Below the pieces are notes generated by a model that had not been told where the DNA came from, did not search any database, and saw only the letters and a list, made by a program, of their open reading frames with translations. From contig JALOSD010000153.1 of NCBI GenBank assembly GCA_025458585.1, positions 1 to 5,578 on the forward strand: 5,578 nt of DNA. The letters are read 5' to 3'. The position numbers were made by a program, and so were the translations under genes. Below, one piece after another: positions 1-4,109 of the stretch. Every line of letters begins with the position of its first letter. Within the stretch, counting starts at the first letter, position 1. This DNA comes from Burkholderiaceae bacterium. GTDB taxonomy: Bacteria; Pseudomonadota; Gammaproteobacteria; Burkholderiales; Burkholderiaceae_C.

Positions 1-99
1 CTGATCGCGCCGATCGCGATGGAAGAGGGTCTGCGCTTTGCGATCCGCGAGGGCGGGCGCACCGTCGGCGCGGGCGTCGTGGCCAAGATCATCGAGTGA
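1..99 (+). CDS. tuf: Elongation factor Tu, C-terminal end (partial)
   Basis: The window opens inside this gene. Frame 1 encodes the last 32 residues and a TGA stop at 97-99. The segment [14 protein letters not shown] followed by [13 protein letters not shown] is the nearly invariant end of domain 3 of bacterial EF-Tu, the GTPase that carries aminoacyl-tRNA to the ribosomal A site. The rest of the gene lies upstream of the window. It ends 13 nt before the tRNA-Trp gene, which suggests a shared transcript from which the tRNA is cut out. Nothing looks damaged. Many proteobacteria carry two tuf copies, and this would be the one adjacent to secE (tufB-like position). Confidence 0.97.
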
Positions 100-112
100 G
101 AAGAGAGTCCGC

Positions 113-188
113 AGGGGTATAGCTCAATTGGCAGAGCGTCGGTCTCCAAAACCGAAGGTTGGGGGTTCGATTCCCTCTGCCCCTGCCA
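113..188 (+). tRNA. trpT: tRNA-Trp, anticodon CCA, with encoded 3' CCA
   Basis: A full 76-nt cloverleaf can be drawn. The acceptor stem is AGGGGTA (113-119) with TGCCCCT (178-184), including one T-G wobble. The D stem is GCTC/GAGC (122-125 with 134-137). The anticodon stem is TCGGT/ACCGA (139-143 with 151-155) around the loop CTCCAAA, giving anticodon CCA at 146-148. The variable loop is 156-160. The T stem is 161-165 with 173-177 and its loop is TTCGATT. The discriminator is G185 and the CCA tail at 186-188 is encoded. It decodes UGG (Trp). Its place between tuf and secE is typical of beta- and some gammaproteobacteria. Confidence 0.97.
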
Positions 189-189
189 C

Positions 190-248
190 CTCGCGGCGAG
201 TGCGTCGCGAGACCTGACACACCACCGGCCGCGTCCGCGCGGCGGTGG
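190..248 (+). other. Two stem-loops in the tRNA-Trp to secE spacer
   Basis: The 165-nt spacer 189-353 has no credible gene. The first hairpin is CTCGCG (190-195) with CGCGAG (206-211), 6 bp with a 10-nt loop, starting 2 nt after the tRNA CCA. The second is stronger: CCACCG (222-227) with CGGTGG (243-248), continuing through CCGCG (229-233) with CGCGG (238-242) after a single bulged G228, which gives 11 bp closed by the tetraloop TCCG. No T-run follows, so an intrinsic terminator is not supported. A role in separating the tRNA from the secE mRNA by processing, or in partial attenuation, is inference. The remainder (249-353) shows no clear promoter. Confidence 0.5.
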
Positions 249-353
249 GGCGGCCAGACCGGCCCGCAGGTGCCCTCCGGCGCCCGGCGGGCCTTGCCGC
301 TGATGGCGTCGCGCCGGGTTTGAGGCGCGCAAACGCAGGATCAAATCGAGTCC

Positions 354-737
354 ATGGCCACGAACACTCCCGTCGAGACCGTCACCAGCCCGGCAGACAA
401 GGCCAAGCTGGCGGCCGCCGCCCTGCTCGTCGTCGGCGGCGTGGCGGCGTTCTATCTGCTGGGCCAGTCCGACCTGTGGTTGCGCGTCGTCGCGCTGCTC
501 GCGCTGCTGGCGGCGGCGGTCGGCGTGTTCTTCACGTCGGAGAGCGGCAGGCAGCTGACCGCCTTCACGCGCGACGCGATCAGGGAGACGAAGAAGGTCG
601 TCTGGCCGACGCGCAAGGAAGCGATGCAGATGACCGGCTACGTCTTCGCCTTCGTGTTCGTGATGGCGCTGTTCCTGTGGCTGACCGACAAGACGCTCGA
701 GTGGGTGCTGTACGACCTCGTGCTGGGTTGGCGTTGA
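354..737 (+). CDS. secE: Preprotein translocase subunit SecE
   Basis: SecE is the small essential membrane subunit that clamps SecY in the SecYEG channel. The 127-residue product equals the E. coli SecE length and has the three-helix proteobacterial form, with hydrophobic segments at about 19-37, 41-60 and 95-115. Between helices 2 and 3 lies the family's conserved amphipathic stretch, residues 78-90 (ETKKVVWPTRKEA). No other in-frame start exists upstream, because frame 3 is closed by TGA at 321-323. The ribosome binding site is weak: AGGA at 337-340 lies 13 nt from the ATG, and GAG at 348-350 is too close. The gene is followed after 13 nt by nusG, an almost universal pairing. Only the third helix and the amphipathic region are essential in E. 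coli (family knowledge). Confidence 0.96.
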   Translation: MATNTPVETVTSPADKAKLAAAALLVVGGVAAFYLLGQSDLWLRVVALLALLAAAVGVFFTSESGRQLTAFTRDAIRETKKVVWPTRKEAMQMTGYVFAFVFVMALFLWLTDKTLEWVLYDLVLGWR

Positions 738-738
738 A

Positions 739-746
739 GAGGTGAT
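739..746 (+). promoter_or_regulatory. Strong Shine-Dalgarno site that fixes the nusG start
   Basis: GAGGTGAT is an 8-nt match to the extended anti-Shine-Dalgarno complement (GGAGGTGATC). It starts just after the secE stop and leaves 4 nt before the ATG at 751, counted from the end of the match, or 8 nt from the GAGG core. The in-frame GTG at 742 and ATG at 745 lie inside this site, so they cannot be the real start. Confidence 0.8.
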
Positions 747-750
747 GAAC

Positions 751-1323
751 ATGACTGAGCAGGCCGTCAAGCCGGACGCCGCCGCGGCGGTGCCGATGCG
801 CTGGTACGTCGTGCATGCGTATTCCGGCATGGAGAAGGCCGTGGAGCGCAACCTGCGCGAGCGCATCGAGCGTTCCGGCATGCAGTCCAGGTTCGGGCGC
901 ATCCTCGTGCCGACCGAGGAGGTCGTCGAGCTGAAGAACGGCAAGAAGGCCGTCACCGAGCGGCGCTTCTTCCCCGGCTACGTGCTCGTCGAGATGGTGA
1001 TGGACGACGACACGTGGCACCTCGTCAAGCACACGAGCAAGGTCACCGGCTTCGTCGGCGGTGCCAAGAACCGCCCGGCGCCGATCTCGGAGGCCGAGGT
1101 GATGAAGATCGTCAACCAGATGCAGGAAGGCGTCGAGAAGCCGCGGCCGAAGGTCGAGTGGCAGGTCGGCGAGCTCGTGCGCGTCAAGGACGGTCCGTTC
1201 ACCGACTTCAACGGCGCGGTCGAGGAAGTCAACTACGACAAGTCGAAGGTACGCGTCAGCGTCACCATCTTCGGCCGCGCCACGCCGGTCGAGCTCGATT
1301 TCTCGCAGGTCGAAAAAGTCTGA
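751..1323 (+). CDS. nusG: Transcription termination/antitermination factor NusG
   Basis: NusG binds the RNA polymerase clamp through its NGN domain and links polymerase to ribosomal protein S10 or to Rho through its KOW domain. The chosen ATG gives 190 residues. The NGN domain spans about residues 16-125, starting with RWYVVHAYSGMEKAVERNL and containing the ERRFFPGYVLVEM core at 70-82 and VTGFVGG at 98-104. A linker rich in Glu, Lys and Pro (126-136) leads to the KOW domain, about 137-190, with VGELVRVKDGPFTDFNG and ending in DFSQVEKV, all classic. The N-terminal tail (residues 2-15, Ala-rich) is longer than in E. coli. The gene lies between secE and rplK, the usual context. Assignment is secure. 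Confidence 0.97.
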   Translation: MTEQAVKPDAAAAVPMRWYVVHAYSGMEKAVERNLRERIERSGMQSRFGRILVPTEEVVELKNGKKAVTERRFFPGYVLVEMVMDDDTWHLVKHTSKVTGFVGGAKNRPAPISEAEVMKIVNQMQEGVEKPRPKVEWQVGELVRVKDGPFTDFNGAVEEVNYDKSKVRVSVTIFGRATPVELDFSQVEKV

Positions 1324-1351
1324 CGAGCTCGCTCGCCGGACTTTCCGCCGA

Positions 1352-1426
1352 GGGCCTAGGGCCCGCAGGCAAAGGGTCAGTCGCCATGCCGCCGCAACCC
1401 CGGCATGTGCGGTCCTTCCAGGGTTG
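1352..1426 (+). other. Overlapping stem-loops in the nusG-rplK spacer
   Basis: This part of the 153-nt non-coding spacer (1324-1476) holds several inverted repeats. GGGCC (1352-1356) pairs with GGCCC (1360-1364). CATGCCG (1385-1391) pairs with CGGCATG (1401-1407), a perfect 7-bp stem with a 9-nt loop. CCGCA (1392-1396) can pair with TGCGG (1408-1412), and CAACCC (1395-1400) with GGGTTG (1421-1426). The last three helices cross or share bases, so they cannot all form together. No U-tract follows any of them. In E. coli a promoter lies in the matching spacer; no convincing -35/-10 pair is visible here. Confidence 0.45.
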
Positions 1427-1430
1427 AGTG

Positions 1431-1464
1431 ACGAGGAGCCCGCTTCGGCAGGCGTTTGACTCGT
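1431..1464 (+). promoter_or_regulatory. Candidate L1 translational operator in the rplK leader
   Basis: ACGAG (1431-1435) pairs with CTCGT (1460-1464). An upper stem GCC (1438-1440) with GGC (1451-1453) continues past a C1441-A1450 mismatch into GC/GC closed by a TTCG tetraloop (1444-1447). Between the two stems is a very asymmetric internal loop: G-A on the 5' side (1436-1437) and six bases (1454-1459) on the 3' side. In known L1-binding RNAs (23S helix 77 region and the mRNA sites that mimic it), two short helices flank an asymmetric loop with GA on the 5' strand. In enterobacteria L1 represses the rplK-rplA mRNA from just such a place. The element ends 2 nt before the rplK Shine-Dalgarno AGGAG (1467-1471). 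The structure is seen; the L1 assignment is inference. Confidence 0.55.
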
Positions 1465-1476
1465 ATAGGAGCCATC

Positions 1477-1908
1477 ATGGCCAAGAAGATCGTCGGCTTC
1501 ATCAAGCTGCAAGTCCCGGCGGGCAAGGCGAATCCGTCGCCCCCGATCGGTCCCGCGCTCGGTCAGCGCGGCCTGAACATCATGGAGTTCTGCAAGGCGT
1601 TCAACGCCCAGACCCAGGGCATGGAGCCCGGTCTGATGCTGCCCGTGGTGATCACGGCCTACGCCGACAAGTCGTTCACGTTCATCCTCAAGACGCCGCC
1701 GGCCACCGTGCTGATCAAGAAGGCGCTCAAGCTCGACAAGGGCTCTGGCCGCCCGCACCTCGACAAGGTCGGCAAGCTCACGCGCGCGCAGATCGAGGAG
1801 ATCGCGCAGACGAAGATGAAGGACCTCAACGCCGCCGACCTCGAGGGCGCGGTGAAGCAGATTGCCGGGTCGGCCCGCTCGATGGGCGTCACGGTCGAAG
1901 GAGTCTGA
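1477..1908 (+). CDS. rplK: 50S ribosomal protein L11 (uL11)
   Basis: L11 binds the 23S GTPase-associated region at the base of the L7/L12 stalk and is the site of thiostrepton action. The product has 143 residues, against about 142 in E. coli. The N-terminal domain (1 to about 70) begins MAKKIVGFIKLQVPAGKANP and carries PPIGPALGQRGLNIMEFCK at 22-40, with the prolines 22, 23 and 26 of the thiostrepton-binding face. The C-terminal RNA-binding domain (about 75-143) ends with KMKDLNAADLEGAVKQIAG and SARSMGV, the L11 signature. The ATG at 1477 is preceded by AGGAG (1467-1471) at 5 nt. An in-frame TTG further upstream (1456) lies inside the leader hairpin and is rejected. Only 2 nt separate the stop from rplA, which implies translational coupling. 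Confidence 0.98.
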   Translation: MAKKIVGFIKLQVPAGKANPSPPIGPALGQRGLNIMEFCKAFNAQTQGMEPGLMLPVVITAYADKSFTFILKTPPATVLIKKALKLDKGSGRPHLDKVGKLTRAQIEEIAQTKMKDLNAADLEGAVKQIAGSARSMGVTVEGV

Positions 1909-1910
1909 CG

Positions 1911-2618
1911 ATGGCCAAGCTGACGAAGAAAGCCAAGGCCCTGCAGGGCAAGGTCGACAGCACGAAGCTGTACCCGATCGAACAGGCGCTCTCGCTCGTG
2001 AAGGAGTGCGCGACGGCGAAGTTCGACGAGTCGATCGACGTCGCGGTGCAGCTCGGCGTCGACCCGAAGAAGTCGGACCAGGTCGTGCGCGGCGCCGTCG
2101 TGCTGCCCAACGGCACCGGCAAGACCAAGCGTGTGGCGGTGTTCGCGCAGGGCGCGAAGGCCGACGAGGCCAAGGCCGCCGGTGCCGACGTCGTCGGCAT
2201 GGACGACCTGGCCGCCGAGGTCAAGGCCGGCAACATCAACTTCGACGTCGTCATCGCCTCGCCCGACGCGATGCGCGTCGTCGGCCAGCTCGGCCAGATC
2301 CTCGGCCCGCGCGGCCTGATGCCGAACCCGAAGGTCGGCACCGTGACGCCCGACGTGGCCACCGCGGTGAAGAACGCGAAGGCCGGCCAGGTGCAGTTCC
2401 GCGTCGACAAGGCCGGCATCGTGCACACGACGATCGGCCGCCGTTCGTTCGACGCCGACCGGCTGCGCGGCAACCTGGCCGCGCTGCTCGACGCGCTGAA
2501 CAAGGCCAAGCCGGCGAGCAGCAAGGGCGTGTACCTGCGCAAGGTCGCGGTGAGCTCGACGATGGGGGTCGGCGTGCGCGTCGACGCGTCGACGATCCAG
2601 GCTGCGGCGCAGGCCTGA
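1911..2618 (+). CDS. rplA: 50S ribosomal protein L1 (uL1)
   Basis: L1 forms the mobile stalk that handles exiting tRNA at the E site. In E. coli it also represses its own operon by binding the rplK leader. The product has 235 residues (E. coli 234). The L1 signature ILGPRGLMPNPKVGT lies at 130-144. The RNA-contacting residues known for the family are in place: F38 and the triad T217-M218-G219. The central Rossmann-like domain II covers about 68-160. The Shine-Dalgarno GAAGGAG (1897-1903) lies inside the last codons of rplK, 7 nt before the ATG, which supports coupled translation of the L11-L1 pair. A 295-nt non-coding leader follows before rplJ. Confidence 0.98.
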   Translation: MAKLTKKAKALQGKVDSTKLYPIEQALSLVKECATAKFDESIDVAVQLGVDPKKSDQVVRGAVVLPNGTGKTKRVAVFAQGAKADEAKAAGADVVGMDDLAAEVKAGNINFDVVIASPDAMRVVGQLGQILGPRGLMPNPKVGTVTPDVATAVKNAKAGQVQFRVDKAGIVHTTIGRRSFDADRLRGNLAALLDALNKAKPASSKGVYLRKVAVSSTMGVGVRVDASTIQAAAQA

Positions 2619-2633
2619 GCCGGGCAGTGAGAG

Positions 2634-2664
2634 CCGGTGGCGCGCGAGTCTGGCGGGCCACCGG
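2634..2664 (+). other. Perfect 8-bp hairpin downstream of rplA
   Basis: CCGGTGGC (2634-2641) is the exact inverted repeat of GCCACCGG (2657-2664), separated by a 15-nt loop. It begins 15 nt after the rplA stop, the position of a 3'-end stabiliser or partial terminator for the rplK-rplA unit. The sequence after it (GATTGCAACC) has no T-run, so an efficient intrinsic terminator is not supported. Separation of the L11-L1 and L10-L12 transcripts here is inference. Confidence 0.5.
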
Positions 2665-2716
2665 GATTGCAACCGATTTGGTGGGCTGCGGCGTCGCGAG
2701 GCGGCGCAGGCCATCG

Positions 2717-2798
2717 AAGACCGCTGGTGGGGCCGTCGAGGCTCCGTAATCGAGGGCAAGGCCGATGGCCGCGCCCGACGCCAGCGCAGATGGCGGTC
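2717..2798 (+). promoter_or_regulatory. L10 leader: autoregulatory element bound by the L10(L12) complex
   Basis: GACCGC (2719-2724) pairs with GCGGTC (2793-2798), and TGGTG (2725-2729) continues the helix with CGCCA (2779-2783), including a T-G wobble. All unpaired bases are on the 3' side, a 9-nt bulge GCGCAGATG (2784-2792). The arrangement matches my recollection of the E. coli rplJ leader: AAGACCG...GGTG on the 5' arm, and a one-sided bulge containing AGA followed by the complementary GGT arm. There the L10(L12) complex binds and blocks rplJ translation. The inner part (2730-2778) can fold in several ways (GGCC-GAT-GGCC at 2760-2770; GGGC with GCCC at 2773-2776), so its exact shape is open. 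It lies about 115 nt upstream of rplJ, in keeping with long-range control. The stems are seen; the assignment rests on position and resemblance. Confidence 0.7.
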
Positions 2799-2861
2799 CT
2801 GCTGTGGGGACGATGGGTCGACGAGGTCCGGGGTCCATGCACGAGGTCGCTGAACCGAGGT

Positions 2862-2894
2862 GTGCCAGCGCCGGCGCGAGCGGGCGTGAGGCAC
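2862..2894 (+). other. Stem-loop next to the rplJ ribosome binding site
   Basis: GTGCC (2862-2866) pairs with GGCAC (2890-2894). GCGCC (2868-2872) pairs with GGCGT (2883-2887, one G-T wobble). A small internal loop of A2867 opposite G2888-A2889 separates the two helices, and a 10-nt loop closes the structure. It ends 8 nt before the AGGAG of rplJ, so its folding could affect ribosome access together with the upstream L10-binding element. Function is inferred only from position. Confidence 0.4.
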
Positions 2895-2902
2895 GTTATG
2901 TG

Positions 2903-2907
2903 AGGAG
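2903..2907 (+). promoter_or_regulatory. Shine-Dalgarno site that selects the TTG start of rplJ
   Basis: AGGAG, within the longer match TGAGGAG (2901-2907), sits 6 nt before the TTG at 2914. The rplJ frame is closed upstream by TGA at 2887-2889 and contains no ATG or GTG between that stop and 2914. The nearby ATG at 2898 is in another frame and runs straight into a TGA. TTG is therefore the only start that yields a full-length L10. Confidence 0.8.
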
Positions 2908-2913
2908 CAGACC

Positions 2914-3435
2914 TTGAGTCTCAATCGCAACGAGAAGGCGGCCGTGGTGACGGACGTGGCGGCGCAGGCCGCCAAGTCGCAGACGCTGGCGCTGGCCGAG
3001 TACCGTGGCCTCACCGTCGAAAGCCTGAACAAGCTGCGCGTCGACGCGCGCGCCAAGGGTGTGTACCTTCACGTGCTGAAGAACACCCTGGCGCGCCGCG
3101 CCGTCGCCGGCACGCCGTTCGAGGCCGGGCGGCAGGCGATGGTCGGGCCGCTGATCTACGGCTTTTCGGAGGACGCGGTGGCGGCGGCGAAAGTCATCGC
3201 CGACTTCGCCAAGACCAACGACAAGCTGGTGATCAAGGCCGGCGTCTACGCCGGCAAGGCGCTCGACGCCGACGGCGTGAAGGCGCTGGCGGCGATCCCG
3301 TCGCGCGAAGTGCTGCTGGCGCAGGTCGCCGGGCTGCTGAAGTCGCCGATCCAGCGCATGGCCGGCGTGCTGGCGGCCGTGGCCGAGAAGAAGGGCGGTG
3401 GCGCCGAAGCCGCTGCCGAGCCCGCCGCGGCCTGA
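2914..3435 (+). CDS. rplJ: 50S ribosomal protein L10 (uL10), TTG start
   Basis: L10 anchors L7/L12 dimers to the ribosomal stalk base. The product has 173 residues, normal for betaproteobacteria. The N-terminal RNA-binding domain begins (M)SLNRNEKAAVV, with LALAEYRGLTV at 25-35 and the hallmark VYLHVLKNTLARRAV at 50-64, then GPLIYGFSEDAVAAAK at 78-93. The C-terminal helix (about 131-162, from LLAQVAGLLKSPIQRMAGVL onward) is the L12-dimer docking helix and ends in an Ala/Gly/Glu-rich tail. Initiation at TTG is supported by spacing, the frame block upstream and the family N-terminus. A weak start could help the leader keep L10 synthesis limiting, which is inference. rplL follows 41 nt downstream, with only its ribosome binding site visible in the gap. 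Confidence 0.97.
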   Translation: MSLNRNEKAAVVTDVAAQAAKSQTLALAEYRGLTVESLNKLRVDARAKGVYLHVLKNTLARRAVAGTPFEAGRQAMVGPLIYGFSEDAVAAAKVIADFAKTNDKLVIKAGVYAGKALDADGVKALAAIPSREVLLAQVAGLLKSPIQRMAGVLAAVAEKKGGGAEAAAEPAAA

Positions 3436-3476
3436 CCCCCATTCATTGAACCCTGACTGATTTCGAGGAACCCCAA

Positions 3477-3857
3477 ATGGCATTCGACAAAGACGCTTTC
3501 CTGACCGCGCTCGACGGCATGAGCGTGATGGAGCTCAACGACCTCGTGAAGGCGATCGAGGAGAAGTTCGGCGTGTCGGCCGCGGCGATGGCCGCCCCGG
3601 CCGCGGGCGCCGGCGGCGGCGCGGCCGCCCCGGCCGCCGAGGAGAAGACCGAGTTCACCGTGATGCTGCTCGAGGCGGGCGCCAACAAGGTGTCGGTCAT
3701 CAAGGCCGTGCGCGAGCTCACCGGCCTGGGCCTGAAGGAGGCCAAGGACCTGGTCGACGGCGCGCCGAAGCCCGTGAAGGAAGGCATCGCCAAGGCCGAC
3801 GCCGAGGCGGCGAAGAAGAAGCTGGAAGAAGCCGGTGCCAAGGTCGAGCTGAAGTAA
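3477..3857 (+). CDS. rplL: 50S ribosomal protein L7/L12 (bL12)
   Basis: L7/L12 is the multi-copy flexible stalk protein that recruits translational GTPases such as EF-Tu, EF-G and IF2. It has 126 residues (E. coli 121). Three parts are visible. The N-terminal dimerisation and L10-binding region is about 1-35 (FLTALDGMSVMELNDLVKAIE). An Ala/Gly/Pro hinge at about 36-55 is slightly longer than in E. coli and accounts for most of the extra length. The globular C-terminal domain is about 56-126, with the factor-binding surface residues K71, I75, K76 and R79 and the GLGLKEAKDLVD motif at 83-94. The ATG is preceded by GAGGA (3465-3469) at 7 nt. Several copies per ribosome are needed, so it is usually translated more than rplJ. 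Confidence 0.98.
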   Translation: MAFDKDAFLTALDGMSVMELNDLVKAIEEKFGVSAAAMAAPAAGAGGGAAAPAAEEKTEFTVMLLEAGANKVSVIKAVRELTGLGLKEAKDLVDGAPKPVKEGIAKADAEAAKKKLEEAGAKVELK

Positions 3858-3867
3858 GACCCCCGAA

Positions 3868-3900
3868 GCGCCTGCGGCCGCCCAATGCGGTCGCGGGCGC
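3868..3900 (+). other. Strong 14-bp stem-loop just after rplL
   Basis: Bases 3868-3881 pair without interruption with 3887-3900, 14 bp including two G-T wobbles (3873-3895 and 3877-3891), around the loop CCAAT (3882-3886). It starts 10 nt after the rplL stop. The next bases (GACGAGAG) have no T-run, so it is not a standard terminator by sequence. In E. coli the rplL-rpoB spacer holds an attenuator and an RNase III processing site, and a long stem here fits either role. The pairing is seen; the role is inferred by analogy. Confidence 0.65.
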
Positions 3901-3912
3901 GACGAGAGCAGC

Positions 3913-3960
3913 GCCAAGCCTGCGGGCTTGGCAGTGTTCTCTGATCCGACTGCAGAGAAC
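3913..3960 (+). other. Twin perfect 8-bp hairpins in the rplL-rpoB spacer
   Basis: GCCAAGCC (3913-3920) pairs exactly with GGCTTGGC (3925-3932) around the tetraloop TGCG. Only 3 nt later, GTTCTCTG (3936-3943) pairs exactly with CAGAGAAC (3953-3960) around a 9-nt loop. GTTCTCT after the first stem is the nearest thing to a terminator tail in the spacer, but it is itself locked in the second stem. An attenuator in which one stem frees or hides the pyrimidine tract of the other is possible but unproven. Confidence 0.6.
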
Positions 3961-3961
3961 C

Positions 3962-4029
3962 GGTTTGGTCGGGCCCCGGTGCAACGCCGGGGTTGTCCGC
4001 CAGCGGCAGGTAGTGGCCTGCCACCAACC
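3962..4029 (+). other. Possible three-way junction RNA in the rplL-rpoB spacer
   Basis: GGTT-GGT (3962-3969, with one bulged T) pairs with ACCAACC (4023-4029) and encloses two further hairpins. The first is CCCCGG (3974-3979) with CCGGGG (3987-3992), extendable by a T-G and a G-C pair to a CAA loop. The second is GGCAGG (4005-4010) with CCTGCC (4017-4022), with a 6-nt loop. Together they make a closed three-helix junction. The first inner hairpin is followed by TTGT, too short for a terminator tail. No known riboswitch family was recognised. Confidence 0.45.
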
Positions 4030-4030
4030 A

Positions 4031-4049
4031 TTCAGGCGCAAGACCTGAA
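4031..4049 (+). other. 6-bp hairpin upstream of rpoB
   Basis: TTCAGG (4031-4036) pairs exactly with CCTGAA (4044-4049) around a 7-nt loop (CGCAAGA). It is the last of the six consecutive stem-loops in the spacer. The 60 nt after it, up to the rpoB start, contain only the ribosome binding site GGAG (4101-4104) as a recognisable element. Confidence 0.45.
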
Positions 4050-4109
4050 CAGCCAGTCGCCGACGAGTGTGCGCCGAGGCCAGGCGCGCGTTCTCGACAC
4101 GGAGCTTCC

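Noticed and set aside
320..346. TTGAGG ... TCAAAT as a secE promoter
   Set aside because: Each hexamer matches the consensus at only 4 of 6 positions, and the spacer is 15 bp. This is too weak to claim.
742..750. Alternative nusG starts at GTG 742 or ATG 745
   Set aside because: Both lie within the Shine-Dalgarno match GAGGTGAT, and ATG 751 has the right spacing.
1456..1469. TTTGAC and TATAGG before rplK as a -35/-10 promoter
   Set aside because: Only a few bases separate the two boxes, not 16-18, and the start of transcription would fall at the start codon. The bases are better explained by the operator stem and the ribosome binding site.
1456..1476. Upstream TTG start for rplK at 1456
   Set aside because: It lies in the leader hairpin without a ribosome binding site. 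AGGAG at 1467-1471 points to ATG 1477, and the protein then begins with the family-typical MAKKIVGFI.
580..1758. Long open frame on the minus strand across secE, nusG and the rplK start (392 codons)
   Set aside because: It is a shadow of well-identified + strand genes in G+C-rich DNA. The translation is Arg/Leu/Asp-rich, has no recognisable motif and crosses several gene boundaries.
2667..2695. TTGCAA as a -35 box for the rplJ transcript
   Set aside because: The sequence at the correct distance (GGCGTC) is nothing like a -10 box.
2637..2903. Small + strand open frame in the rplA-rplJ leader (88 codons, GTG start)
   Set aside because: It has no ribosome binding site, overlaps the L10 leader structure and has a composition expected from random G+C-rich sequence.
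1659..3056. Long open frame on the minus strand across rplK, rplA and rplJ (465 codons)
   Set aside because: Same reason: it is complementary to codon-biased ribosomal protein genes, has low-complexity composition and no family resemblance.
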